From: Metellina segmentata
Taxonomy: Eukaryota; Arthropoda; Arachnida; Araneae; Tetragnathidae
NCBI GenBank assembly: GCA_947359465.1
Contig: OX375872.1
Coordinates: forward strand, 4,756,395 to 4,820,394
DNA length: 64,000 nucleotides
Direction: 5' to 3'
Shown: positions 46,886 through 57,644 of the stretch, piece by piece
Layout: every line of letters starts with the position of its first letter
How positions within the stretch are numbered: position 1 is the stretch's first letter
Program-made: the position numbers and the translations under genes
The notes under the pieces: generated by a model
What the model saw: only the letters and a program-made list of their open reading frames with translations
Told to the model about the DNA's origin: nothing
Database searches by the model: none

Positions 46886-48300
46886 CACTGCTGGACACCC
46901 AAATTGCAACACCAAGAAAGACAAGAGATATCACAACAAAATTTATTTTGTAGATAACATGTTGACCAAGTATCAAATGATTAAATTTATAGACTTCTGT
47001 GAAGTGTGGTTCCTGCCAAAATCAGTAGCCAGAGTAGCCGCCATTGTTGGAGATCACCGCTGCCACACGCCTCGGCATTGATTCAAAGAGACTTTGGATG
47101 TGTTCTTGGGGTACAGCAGACCAAGCAGCTTCCACACGTTGCCAAAGTTGATCTGCTGTGGCAGCTGGGGATGTAATCTGGGTCAATCGTTGAGCAACCA
47201 TGGACCACATGTTTTCTATCGGCGAAAGACCCGGAGAGCGAGCTGGCCAGGTAAGCAATTCAATCTGGCGATTGACGAAGAACCCTTGGACGGACAATGC
47301 GTACCACGTGTGGTCGCGCATTATCCTGTTGAAATATGGCTGTGGGCAAGCCCTGAAGGTAAGGAAGGACAACTGGCTCCAACACCTCGGAGATGTAGCG
47401 CTGGCTGTTCAAAGTACCGGCAATGCTTACTAGAGGAGTGCGTGAGTGATATCCAATACCGCCCCATACCATAATACCCGGTGCAGGACCAGTGTGGCAG
47501 TGCATAACGCAGCTGTTGAGCATCCTCTCTCCACGGTGTCTGAAGACTCGAATCCGACCATCGTGTTGTTGCAGACAGAAGCGTGACTCGTCAGTAAAGA
47601 CAATTTCATTCCATTCTGCCATCCACATCCTTCTTTCATCGCACCATTGGCGGCGGAGACGTCTGTGGTTGTGCGTCAATGGTAGACGAAGCAATGGATG
47701 TCTTGCGGACAGACCACTCGGCTGTAAACGGCGTCGAATGGTACGCGTAGACGCTGGATGATGCGTTACAGACTGAATGTGCTGTGCTATGGTTCTTGAT
47801 GTGGCTGAGCGATCCGTCACTGCCATACGCACAATATGGCTGTCATCACGTGAAGTGGTGCACTGAGGTGGATGCGATCGAACACGTCGGTCCGTCGTAC
47901 CCTCCTGCATCCAACGATCACATATCCGCATTACAGTTGTTTGGTTTCGTCCAACACGACTATCGATTTCCCTGAAAGATAATCCACAATCTCGGTAGTC
48001 CACTATCCTTCCTCTGTCGAACTCGGATGCTTGATCAAAAGATTATCGCTGTTTTCTACGAGGCATAATTGATCGGTTTTTATTAAAAAAACCACAAGAA
48101 AAACACAATTGCCTTACTTGAAATCGTCGAAATCTCCAAGCCTTAAATAGCGCTTTGAAGTGGCGCCACAGGCGCGCGTGATGTGCGTCTGCGCTGAAAT
48201 TCTAATCATTTGCATATCTCACCTCCGCTAATGCATGTTGTAAATTTCATATTATTTGCATGCTTCCTTCAGGGTGTTGCATTTACGGTGGCCAGCAGTG
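46886..48300 (-). mobile_element. Tc1-like transposon, third copy, 1415 bp
   Basis: Ends CACTGCTGGACACCCAAAT (left) and CACTGCTGGCCACCGTAAAT (right, reverse complement), then TGCAACACC in both. TA at 46884-46885 and 48301-48302. Only 84 bp separate it from the preceding Tc1 element. Confidence 0.9.
47022..48066 (-). pseudogene. Tc1 transposase, one stop and one frameshift
   Basis: ATG at 48066 gives MPRRKQR, then TAA (codon 8), then SFDQASEFDRGRIVDYRDCG (HTH). The frame continues through SHPPQCTTSRDD, FTDESRFCLQQHDGRIRVFR (first Asp) and FQQDNARPHV (second Asp). It shifts near 47290. The final part reads LLTWPARSPGLSPIENMW (Glu present, with Gly for the usual Asp in SPDLSP) and ends GGYSGY at 47022. 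About 348 codons, normal for Tc1. Like the copy at 22028-23089, it has a stop within the first dozen codons of an otherwise well kept gene. Confidence 0.88.
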
Positions 48301-48577
48301 TATATATGTTGTTTCTTTTCTCTGTTCATTAAAAACTCAGTTCAGGGGGTCTGGGCATGATTTCTCCCTTTTTATATCAATTTTTTGCTCTTGCAAAAGT
48401 AAAAGTTGTAAAACAAAAAGGAATCATTAACTTTTTAAAGGATTAAAAAAACAAAAAAAGTATTTTTTTACCATGCTCCCTTAACTCTCTCTGTCCAAGT
48501 GATCCGCGAGCTAGTACTAAAAATATAATGAACAAAATTTGACCCACTTCTTAAAAAGGTTCGCCGTCCCTGGTCTA

Positions 48578-48913
48578 GGAGATAGAAAAAAGAACTACAT
48601 AAATAAATTTAAAACTTTGCTTTTTTATCGCCTGCGTAAAAATCATTCCTCCGCGCAAAATGAAATTTGAAAAAATAAATTTAAAAATTGTCATATCTTT
48701 ATGCGGTTGCCATTCCAAAGCAAACAATAATAATTAATTTTCCTTAAATTCATTTTAAAATGTTCTAGATTGAATTTTAATATTCGGGCTGGACTTTAAA
48801 ATTGCAAAAACGTCGGACTATCTGTGTCCCAAATTTCATTATTGCAAGTGCCATAAATTCGTCAGAACACAGCGAACACCCAATACACGAACTTCATTTT
48901 ATAATAATAGAGA
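48578..48913 (-). mobile_element. Helitron fragment, 3' end cut by another element
   Basis: On the minus strand it starts TCTCTATTATTATAAAATG at 48913 preceded by A. It follows the 10425-10942 family through GGAGGAATGATTTTT to a TATCTCCTAGACC block at about 48578, then switches to CAGGGACGGCGAACC, which resembles an hAT-type terminus. Confidence 0.65.
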
Positions 48914-48954
48914 TGCAAGTGCAAACGATTTGAAAACTACTATATTTATCATCA

Positions 48955-49842
48955 TTAGCCACTGCATTGCTAGCCCGGCGTTGCCTGTGTCATTTGCATT
49001 TGTGGTGTTATTGGTTTGCTTCGCAAACAAAATGGGAATTCGTAGCCTATTGGATAACAGCCATAACAGTGTTGCCCGTGGAGTTCGTTTGTTTCGCAAA
49101 CCAAATGAGAATTCGTAGCCTATTGCATAACAGCCATCACGGATTCCCATTTGGTTTGCGAATTTGTAGCCTATTGGGTAACAGCCATAACGGAGTTGCC
49201 CGGGACAGTTCTTTTCGTTGGGGGGTCACATTGCCCCTGGTGTTGGTTTGCTTCGCAAACCAAAAGATATATAATTATTTAATTGATAATTATTTATTAA
49301 AAGAAAATCAAACGTATAAGGTAACTGTCTGGTGTAATATGTTCCACAGATATCAAATCCGTTATAGTTTTTATTCTATCTTTAACGATCGCTGAGATAG
49401 AAAAAAGCACTGTAGAACGTCAGTGATAGCTTAAATAATTCCTTTTGTTTCACTCGAATCCGTTTCTCAGGAAATCAAAATGAATTAATCTCGAATGAAA
49501 CGAAGGTCATTCAAATCTGTTCGCTCCCATTCAAGACGGAAGGTGTAAAAAAAACTTGGCATGTTTCCAAAGGGTGACGTTAATAGTGACTTGATGGGAA
49601 AAAGTCTAAATTTTGATGCTTCTTCATTTCCCGAAAGAAGAAAGAACGGTAAAAAAAACTAGAAATTCATTTAAAAATGTTCTAGATAGTATTTTAAAAT
49701 TCGCCGCGACCCAAAAATTGCAAAAAATTAAGACTACATGTGTGCCAAATCCCATTACTGTAAGTGCCGTAGATTCCTCAGGACTTTGCGGGCAAGAAGC
49801 AAACTAACAAACAGACCAACACTTCCTTTTATAATATTAGAG
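48955..49842 (-). mobile_element. non-autonomous Helitron with internal repeats
   Basis: On the minus strand it starts near 49842 with CTCTAATATTATAAAAGG and ends GCAGTGGCTAA at 48955 followed by T (CTRR type). The 3' third holds three imperfect repeats of about 60 bp centred on GTAGCCTATTG-TAACAGCC (about 49030-49200 on +). No protein. Confidence 0.78.
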
Positions 49843-49859
49843 TAAAGCTCAAACAATAA

Positions 49860-50690
49860 TTATTATGAATTTTAACTGATTAAAATGTGATAAAAGAAGG
49901 ATTTAGGAATTGAGGACATTTCGAAACCGAGAAGGTGTTGATCAATGTTCTGTATAATTTTTATCGTCTTTTTTATCTTAATAAAGGTTCGTTTTTTTAA
50001 CTAGCGTTCGTTTCCATGTATGCAACAAAACACTCATAAAAATCATGAAAGTTACGTCACGAATTCAAAAAAATGTTCATGAAAAGTCACGAAATTGGGC
50101 CGTTTTTTAAATGTTTCCTTTTTCTTTTATTTGATAGCAAATGGACTTGTAGAAATAAATGGTTGAGATGTCACCGGAATCTTGAGCGTTAACCAGCGAT
50201 GTCGCGAATACTATCGTTAAACAAACAACGTTAAAAACAACAATATTTTCCGATGTTGTTACCGAAACAATTTGAACTGATGTTTTTTCAAGTGGAAAAC
50301 AAACTACTATTGTATTTAAACTAGGATTTTGCAATGAATCAATCTATACCAAGTGAATTTATCTATATATGGACAAAGTGCTCTGCACATGTAGTTTCAC
50401 AACCGAATAATTTCAGCTCTTATGTAGCAAACGAAAGTGTTGAGACAAAAATCATATGATAGACATATGATTTCATATATTTCCTGAGATATTTTCAGAT
50501 AGTTTAGTATGATTGCACAAATACAAGTTAGGTTATGTTATAACTTACGGATTACATTTTCAAGACACGCCAATATCTAAATAAATGTGATTTTTACTGT
50601 GTTTAAATAAAGTTGCACAGAAGGGCCAAATGGACGTATTGGGATTCAACTATAACATCAGGTTAAAACGCGCTATCTCACTTCTTCGTT
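49860..50690. other. AT-rich stretch without recognisable gene
   Basis: No element ends or coding signals recognised. Confidence 0.35.
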
Positions 50691-50699
50691 TTGTGCCAT

Positions 50700-51710
50700 C
50701 CACAGGTGTTGATCTACTTAGTGCATTTACCCATATTATGTCTGGATTGTGTTTATCTGTAAAGATACCAACTTTCAACTGATGGCCCTAATGTAAACTT
50801 GAAATTCTTGAGGGATTTTAAGTCTTTAATGAAGTCTAGGCAAGATTCGTAAGAGGAAAATATGATCAATGTTGGTACATGTTTACATATTGTCCCTGGA
50901 ACGTACAAGACTGCCCTGAAAAAAGCTTGATGGGACGAGTACTTTTTTACGTTGCTTGTATTTTCTGTTCAAAGATTTTCCATCTCGAAGTTCCACTGAG
51001 GTTCAACTTTGTTCCCACTAAAGTTATACTCAATAAGGTGGATAGAAATTTATAAAATTATTGAAAGAGCCATAAAAGTAATTCAATATGTCAAAAAGTA
51101 TGTTGAAGCATTTAAATCAAAGCCACCTGCTATAAGAAATTTTCATGTCGTACAATGATTTTTGAAAGATAAACTTTTAAATTTCAAAACTGATGTTCTC
51201 ACAACCAGTTCCTTAGAAGTAGGATCTTTTTTAAGAAAATTTTAGAGTGATTCTCCACTTTTGTCTTTTTTGTATGCAGAATGTTATACAATGATGCGGT
51301 GTATAACTAGTCGTTTCATATTAAAAGATGTTATAAAATCTATCAAAAATACTAGTCAACTAATTTCACAGGAGATAACAGAAAACAAAAATCCCCTTGA
51401 TGTAAGGGCATTAATTGTTGGTTTTGCGCTTGCAGCAATCTGTAACGGTGTAAAAGAATCCCTTGTATTTGCTTTTCGCTCTGTTAGTAAGAAATTTTTA
51501 CTTACATTATACTATTTAAAAATGCTTAACAAATTACCATTGTATAACCGTATTGTCAAGGGAGTGTTTTGCTTGTCTCCTTGAATAACGCTAAGAAATA
51601 CCATTAAATTTAATCGTATCACACTAGCAGTGGAGGAGTTCGTTGCAAAAAATCATACTACTTGCATCGAAGTAGGCAGTACCAAAAAAAAAACATCTCC
51701 ACGATTTGTA
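50700..51710 (+). pseudogene. hAT-like transposon protein, decayed
   Basis: Successive + frames give STDGPNVNLKFLRDFKSLM (about 50775), INVGTCLHIVPGTYKTALKK (50865-50925), ERAIKVIQYVKKYVEAFKSK (51065-51125), then SPLLSFLYAECYTMMRCIT and so on (51254-51584). The last ends in KMLNKLPLYNRIVKGVFCLSP, and AVEEFVAKNH follows at 51627. The order SDGPN-V-x-x-x-F / N-x-GTC-LH-(V/I)-H-(N/G)-(A/T) / ERA-I-x-V / PF-(L/M)-Y / KSPL-Y-x-LV-(R/K)-(G/N) is that of a multicopy hAT-like protein family common in arthropods and cnidarians. That assignment is from memory of the pattern, not a search. Stops and frameshifts throughout. Confidence 0.55.
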
Positions 51711-51826
51711 AAAATCGAAGTGTTAAAGAAAAGCCTTTTTGACTAGAATCAATATAGGCTATTATATTATTTGTGATGGGTCATTATATCTGATCTGTAG
51801 TAGGTCGGGTTTGGTTTTATTATTAA

Positions 51827-53414
51827 CTAGCAAAATACCCGACCTTACTCGGTTTGAATTGGTTTACTCTAGATTGAAGAGATAATCAAAATATATAATG
51901 ACTTACGTTTTTTGTAGAATAAAAATTTATTTTAACACCTTTCGCCATTTTTATATTTTCTACAACTTACTTTGGACACAAATCCTACACATGCATATCC
52001 ATTCATGTAATACATTTCACATACATCGCACAATTGCTGTATGATAAAGCTACAAAATGACGAAAGGTGATACTAAGGTTACTACTATAAAAGACGATTT
52101 ATAGGAAGATATATAGATTTGGAATTCCCTTTCTTAAGTTCTTTTCATGTTCAACTCAATTAATTAAAATTACGATTTAAGGCGAGTGCTCTCGCACTCA
52201 TAGTCAACAAAACAATATTTTTTTACTTGTGGCACTCTTGCCTCCGGTATGCGACATTGTGAAATTTTGCAATCTTCTCCAGTCATTATTACAACGAATT
52301 TTTTAATGTTGGAAAAAGTTCTAGTTCGGATTTTTAAGCATTATTATTCTTTCAATAACGGCATTATTCTTTAAATAACGGCATTATTCTTTAAATAACG
52401 GCATTATTCTTTCAATAATGGCATAACTACACTTAAAATTTACTGAAAATTTATACTGACTTACCTAATATTTTTAAGTCTAATACTTTGTGATGCTGTT
52501 GCGTGTGATAAGAAGGAAAACACATTTATTAAAATAATAAATATTTAAAACAGAAAACAGTGAAATAGAACAAAATAAAAGATGTCGGAAAAATTGTTCT
52601 AAAGATATTAATTTGTGATTCATTTTTATCTCTTGATCTCGCACAGTTGCCACAAGTTACAACTAAAAGTGCACACAATTTAGAACTGTGAAATTAATTC
52701 AGAGCGAAAGAAACAGAAAATATCACTGCTCACGCGATCTTGTTCATTCTCGTTTCGTTGAAAAATATCGTGTCTCAAATATTCCAAAATCGTTTTCATT
52801 GCGCAAAGAACAAAAATAAGACTCGAAATAAATGAAGTATCAGAGCTGAAATTCCATTAAAAAATATAATTTTTTGAAGAATAATTACTTTTTCAGCAGC
52901 ACTGGTAAAGCAATCGAAGTAATCGTAATATTCAATAGACATTCCAATTTTTCCAAAACTACCAAATTATGGTTGACTTAAGTATACTTACTCAGGTGTT
53001 TTAGCATGAAACTCATCTAAATATAACAATAAAGAAATGTTTAATATTGCATTCACTAAACTAATAGATAATGTATCAAATAAAATACACTGCAATCAAA
53101 TATCTGGAATACAATTCATGTGATGCTTACCCAAACACACAAACACAAAATCGAGCATAGAACAGAAAGACGGACAGACAGACTTTCGCAACCCGTTCCA
53201 CTCACTAAATGAAGATAAGTACTCACTATATGCAAATTTCCATGAAAATATCTTAAACCGCGTGGACGTGTATAGGGCACAACATACAGACAGACAGACA
53301 CCAAACGAGAAAAAGGCGGATTCGGCATCAGAAGGGTCCAAAACGGATAGAAAACTTGAAATGGGTCGAAAATATTGAATGTACAAACAAACACTCCATT
53401 CTTATTTATATAGA
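51827..53414 (-). mobile_element. non-autonomous Helitron copy B, inverted relative to A
   Basis: The minus strand begins TCTATATAAATAAGAATGG at 53414 (preceded by A) and ends TTTTGCTAG at 51827 (followed by T), with the same CCGA/TCGG hairpin. It aligns along its whole length with 41617-43233. The main length difference is a shorter CTGT run (about 53282-53298). It also has four 20-bp units (about 52340-52420). Confidence 0.88.
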
Positions 53415-53973
53415 TAGAAAAAGTGCATAGATTATAATGTTGTGTGTGGGGTTTTTTATATAGTAATCTATACTTTTATGTTAGTGCATGGCTATTTCAA
53501 ATGTATTGTATATGGTTTAAATTTGAAGTAAATGGATAGCTTTGGAGATATGCAGGTTCTGGATGTTTGTCATTGAAAGACCAAATATACGAAAAAGAAT
53601 TTTTTTAATATAAATATTAGGTTCATAAATGATTACTTAAAAATGTTTGCAATTCTTATAAAAATGTGCGTATTTAAAAGTCATGCAACTCGTGAAAAAA
53701 TCCTGAAAGGAAGTAATTTGATAGATACCCTAAGAAAAACTTCCTTTATTTCTAAGCAATACAATGGAAGTGATTATCCCAAAGAAAAGTGAAAAGAGTG
53801 AGTCGTTCAATTACTAGAGTTCGTGACAATTTTTAAAAAATTGAAACGTTCCTCAAGTTTTTTCAACTTTTGGTTGCCTTATAAAATAATGTGCTAAATT
53901 TGAATGGAAACTACTAATTGGAAGGAATCTAGTAAGGTTCCAACTGATAATTTTTCGAACATTAATTTACTAA

Positions 53974-54035
53974 TTACTAGCCACTGCCTGTGTTCCAAAT
54001 GGGAGTTCGTAGCCATCACGGAAATGTGATTGGAT
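53974..54035 (-). mobile_element. Helitron 3'-end remnant
   Basis: CTAGCCACTGCCTGTGTTCC and GGGAGTTCGTAGCCATCACG resemble the 3' end and GTAGCC repeat of the Helitron at 48955-49842. Confidence 0.5.
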
Positions 54036-54039
54036 GGAA

Positions 54040-56300
54040 TTGTGTTAACTTGTAAGAACGCAGTTATTTTAACTGGTGATTGATTAATGCAACTCTGAAA
54101 TATTCTTCTGTCGCGATGAATATTTTGTGCACACCCCTCCTTAAGCTATTAACCATACAGACTGCACACTCTACCGCAGCCTAGTCGATTTATTTTCCCA
54201 ACTATCGATAACTTACTATTTTCGATTAAAAATCCGTTGTTACAGCTATCGAAAATATTAAGTTGTTAACATTTGGGAAGAATGTGTGATTATCAATATA
54301 AACTGGTTTAATTTTACCTTTAACTTCAATTTTTGACAGTTGATAACAATTGTTAAAAACTTATTGTAGCTGCTACTTTTAGTAACTATTAAATGAGCAG
54401 TTCATAATAACAGTTTATAATAACTATTATCACAAGTTATATTACATATATGTCATTTCCAAACATTATTCAAAAATGTTTACACGTTCCCTCAGGTTTG
54501 TCATAATTTTTTTCAACCTTTGGATGGCCCCCTAAAATCATCCTAGTGTCGAAAATTTATGTGTATCAAAAAACTATGTGTAGGAAATATCTGTAATTTT
54601 GTATGGTCATATTAATCATGATTTCTATAAAAATATATCAAGGTTCCCATTCAGAATTTTTCGAATATTAATTTAGTAATTAATGTTGAGAACTAAAAAC
54701 TAATTAAAAATAAAACTTTAGGTAAAATTTTTTTGGTTTCCTTAGTAGCAACATGGTACAAATTATCATAATTCCGAAATGGCTGGACTAAATGACATGA
54801 AATTTTGTGTCAAGTAGAGGTTTGGTGTTGGAAATTCTGAAGTTATTTTATGGGATATAAATTTATAGACGTTATTCCCTATTAAAATATCTTGGATAAA
54901 GTTTTTCTTCGCGACTTGTATAGCTGTTTAGGTTCCAATGAAGACATCGAAAACTACAAATACAAAGATAATTACAAAATAACCCATTTGTTTAATTAAT
55001 GTAACTTGGTTACTATTTTTATCTATTGGGTGTTCAGACCTCTCTGTTGATAAAACCTAGTGGTCGAATCGCAACCACATTTTGTACATACTTTTCTGAG
55101 TGTGCGGCTTCTGAAATAAATAGTTCAAGTATCGGCTTAATTTGTATATTGCTTTCTTATATAAGCACCATTTTTCAGTCATCGAGAATTATTATCTTCT
55201 TCTATTAACGAAGCAGCAATGCTTCTTATGTACTTAAAAAAAAAGAATTTTTTAAATCTCACGTTGAGGTCCATTGACGAATATTCTGAATAGGTACTTT
55301 GAACTCACACTTTTTCTGTAAAACCAGGACGAGGTCGCAAGACAACTCGACTGCAGAAGTTTCAACTGCTGTGGCGTAAATACACGTGTTAGCAGCAGTG
55401 CAGGTGCGGGGACGTATACGACAGTGCGCAGGGTTCTCCTTGAAGTTCACTCAAGAATTGCTTTCGGTGATTATGATGCGCAGAAAACATTTACATCGCT
55501 CGGTTGAGGGTGGATGATGTATATGACATTGGAATGTGTTGTGTGATGACACAAATTCACCAACAACTTGCCTTGCATTCGTCAAAAGCTTCGTGACATC
55601 TTTTATCATTGAAGAATCCTCAGGGCCAGTTCTGTTATATGTCGATATATATGCCTTTCAACAGCCTCCACTATCTTCATGTCATTTCTTTACCTGTGCT
55701 TATTACGATAGAACTGTTTGGTCCACAAAGTGTGATTTCAACTTCAACCAGTTCGGAACACCAGATTTAAAGAGCGAGGTAATGTTCCGGTCAGAATTTC
55801 GCAACACAAATCAGTGCGAATCCATTGTGTTCTGCTGGCGATGGTTGGACCCGTATGTATGTGTCCATTCGTAATTGGAATCGAGTTATTCACTTTTAGA
55901 CTGATATCTATTGTTTATTTAATTTCCTCATAGGATTGCAATAAAGTTACTGTACGTTAACTATTTACTTGACTACTTGTTAGATAAGTTAACCAATATG
56001 GAAAATACATGGACCACCGAGTGAATTTTCACCCCCAAGCGGACGAAATGTGAACACTTTTTACCCTTCAGAAACTGTACTCGGGAAACTATGTGTATAA
56101 AATACGATTCGCTCAGTAGTTTATCCTACATAGAGGTTTAAACAACTGCATATTAAAATACAACTCTAAATGATTTCAAATAAAAGGTGTTATCTGATGT
56201 TATTTATGAAAGATCTAAAAATTGAAACAGGGTATCGTGTACCTTTGAACAAATGTTTTGTGTTTATGTTAACGAAGTGATTGCTTGGATAAATTTTGAA
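54040..56300. other. intronic stretch, no gene recognised
   Basis: Includes a locally GC-richer pocket (about 55260-55450 and 55540-55870) with short open frames on both strands but no recognisable domain. It may be an old element. Confidence 0.35.
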
Positions 56301-56310
56301 TGTGTCTAGG

Positions 56311-56645
56311 TACAGTCATGGGAGAAAACAAACGAACCACCTTTATTTCGAGCACTATTCATACTGGAGCATATGCAAAGGTATCATTTAATAGGGAATA
56401 ACGTCCGAAACAAATTTTAAAACGTTCCCTAGGGTAAAACAAATTTTGCACAACAACGAATTTTCGAATGGAAACACCCTGTTTTAATGCCATAGTCAAA
56501 TTCTGCATCGTTAAATTAGTCTATGGAACTTCATGACTTTACTACCTTTCTAACTCGAGATATTCAATCCTAAAATTCGCGTCAATTTCAGGGATCATCT
56601 CGACATAGCTATTCGTAGATAGAGATTAATTGTAGTTATAGCTAC
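56311..56645 (-). mobile_element. MITE derived from Tc1 element, complete-looking copy
   Basis: On + it begins CAGTCATGGGAGAAAACAAA after TA (56309-56310) and ends at GATTAATTGTAGTTATAG. The reverse complement matches 345-600 of the Tc1 remnant and all of 20388-20710, so it joins the two ends of that element without the transposase. Confidence 0.65.
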
Positions 56646-56934
56646 CCAAAAATTTATTTGAACACTATTTGCTACGTATTTTTCAGTGATCCGAGAGATA
56701 TTATGTAAACGATTCCATTATTATACCTATTATGCAAGTGCAAACGCGATCCGATAATTTTCCGAGGTTTGTCAGATGCTTTTGAAACTTTGATATCGAT
56801 TTGAAACTGTGTATCGGAATAGTGTATAGTATCCCTGTTGGAAACTATGAAGGTGGTGCTCAATTTAATATGAATTTATGCGAATTATATGAATTTCAAT
56901 TTATATCTTTCAATTTTCTTTACTGTTCAAATTG

Positions 56935-57195
56935 CACGAATGAAGGCTCCTGGTTCGAATCCGGGTCAGTGCATATATGTTTGGAAACGTATGGTGTAGA
57001 GGTGACTGGTGCATCTTAAATCTCTTGTGGCTGAAAGTCCTCACGTTGGGTTGGTGTGGAAGTTTGGAGAGTGGGGTGCCTGCTCAGGTGTTCAATCGTC
57101 ATCTGACCGTGGTTTAAAATTACGTGGTGTTCATTCCCTTAGGAGATTGATCCCGGACCGTCGTCAATAGCCCGTTGTGTTGCTCTAGTACGACG
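56935..57195 (+). mobile_element. SINE, truncated at B box
   Basis: Starts at GCTCCTGGTTCGAATCCGGG (B box 56953-56963) and runs through CGTCGTCAATAGCCCGTTGT and GCTCTAGTACGACGTTAA. The A-box half is missing and no tail duplication was found. Confidence 0.8.
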
Positions 57196-57541
57196 TTAAT
57201 TGAAAAAGGACCCATACATAAATCGGAAATTGTGCAGTTGAAAATGAAGAGTAAATTATGTAATAAATGTTATTAAGCAAGCATTTGAAGCTTCAATAAA
57301 TCCCTTGCGATGAAAATAAAGGACTCACTGGGAGAAATCATAGTTTTTGCTTCATTGAAGCTTTACTGTAGCTTTCAAGCTAAAAGCAGTTTCTATTTTC
57401 CCGATATTTTGTAACACTACATGCACATCTCATTTGAAATTTTACACACCAAAGTGTTGCTTTTGAACATGACAAGTTCTTTACCCCCATTTATGCTCGA
57501 GTGTTTAAATAATTTATTGGTGTTTTGTTTTGAATCTTTAG

Positions 57542-57640
57542 GTCAATGGAATAGATGTGCGTAATAGAGAACAAGCAGTTTCTCTCTTCTCCAGTCGAGA
57601 GCCTGAAATAACGCTGTTGCTGTCACGACCAAGAATGCAG
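57542..57640 (+). CDS. PDZRN3/4-like gene, exon encoding end of PDZ2
   Basis: 33 codons, phase 0, acceptor tctttag before 57542 and donor GTTAGT after 57640. It reads VNGIDVRNREQAVSLFSS and then a hydrophobic strand ITLLLSRPRMQ. VNG-x-(D/E)-V-x-NR-x-x-A shows the conserved Asn-Gly turn and second helix of a PDZ domain, and the final strand closes the fold. Joined in frame to the two preceding exons, it completes one PDZ domain of normal length. The junction ...LLQ|VNG is the expected PDZ sequence, which supports the 12.5-kb intron being real rather than an assembly gap. Confidence 0.87.
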
Positions 57641-57644
57641 GTTA

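Noticed and set aside
41617..53414. Foldback transposon or assembly palindrome
   Set aside because: Each arm has its own Helitron ends and A/T insertion context, and unique exons lie between. Two independent insertions fit better.
55536..55874. 112-codon plus-strand frame in a GC-richer pocket
   Set aside because: No recognisable domain or splice context and competing frames on both strands. Not supportable as a gene.
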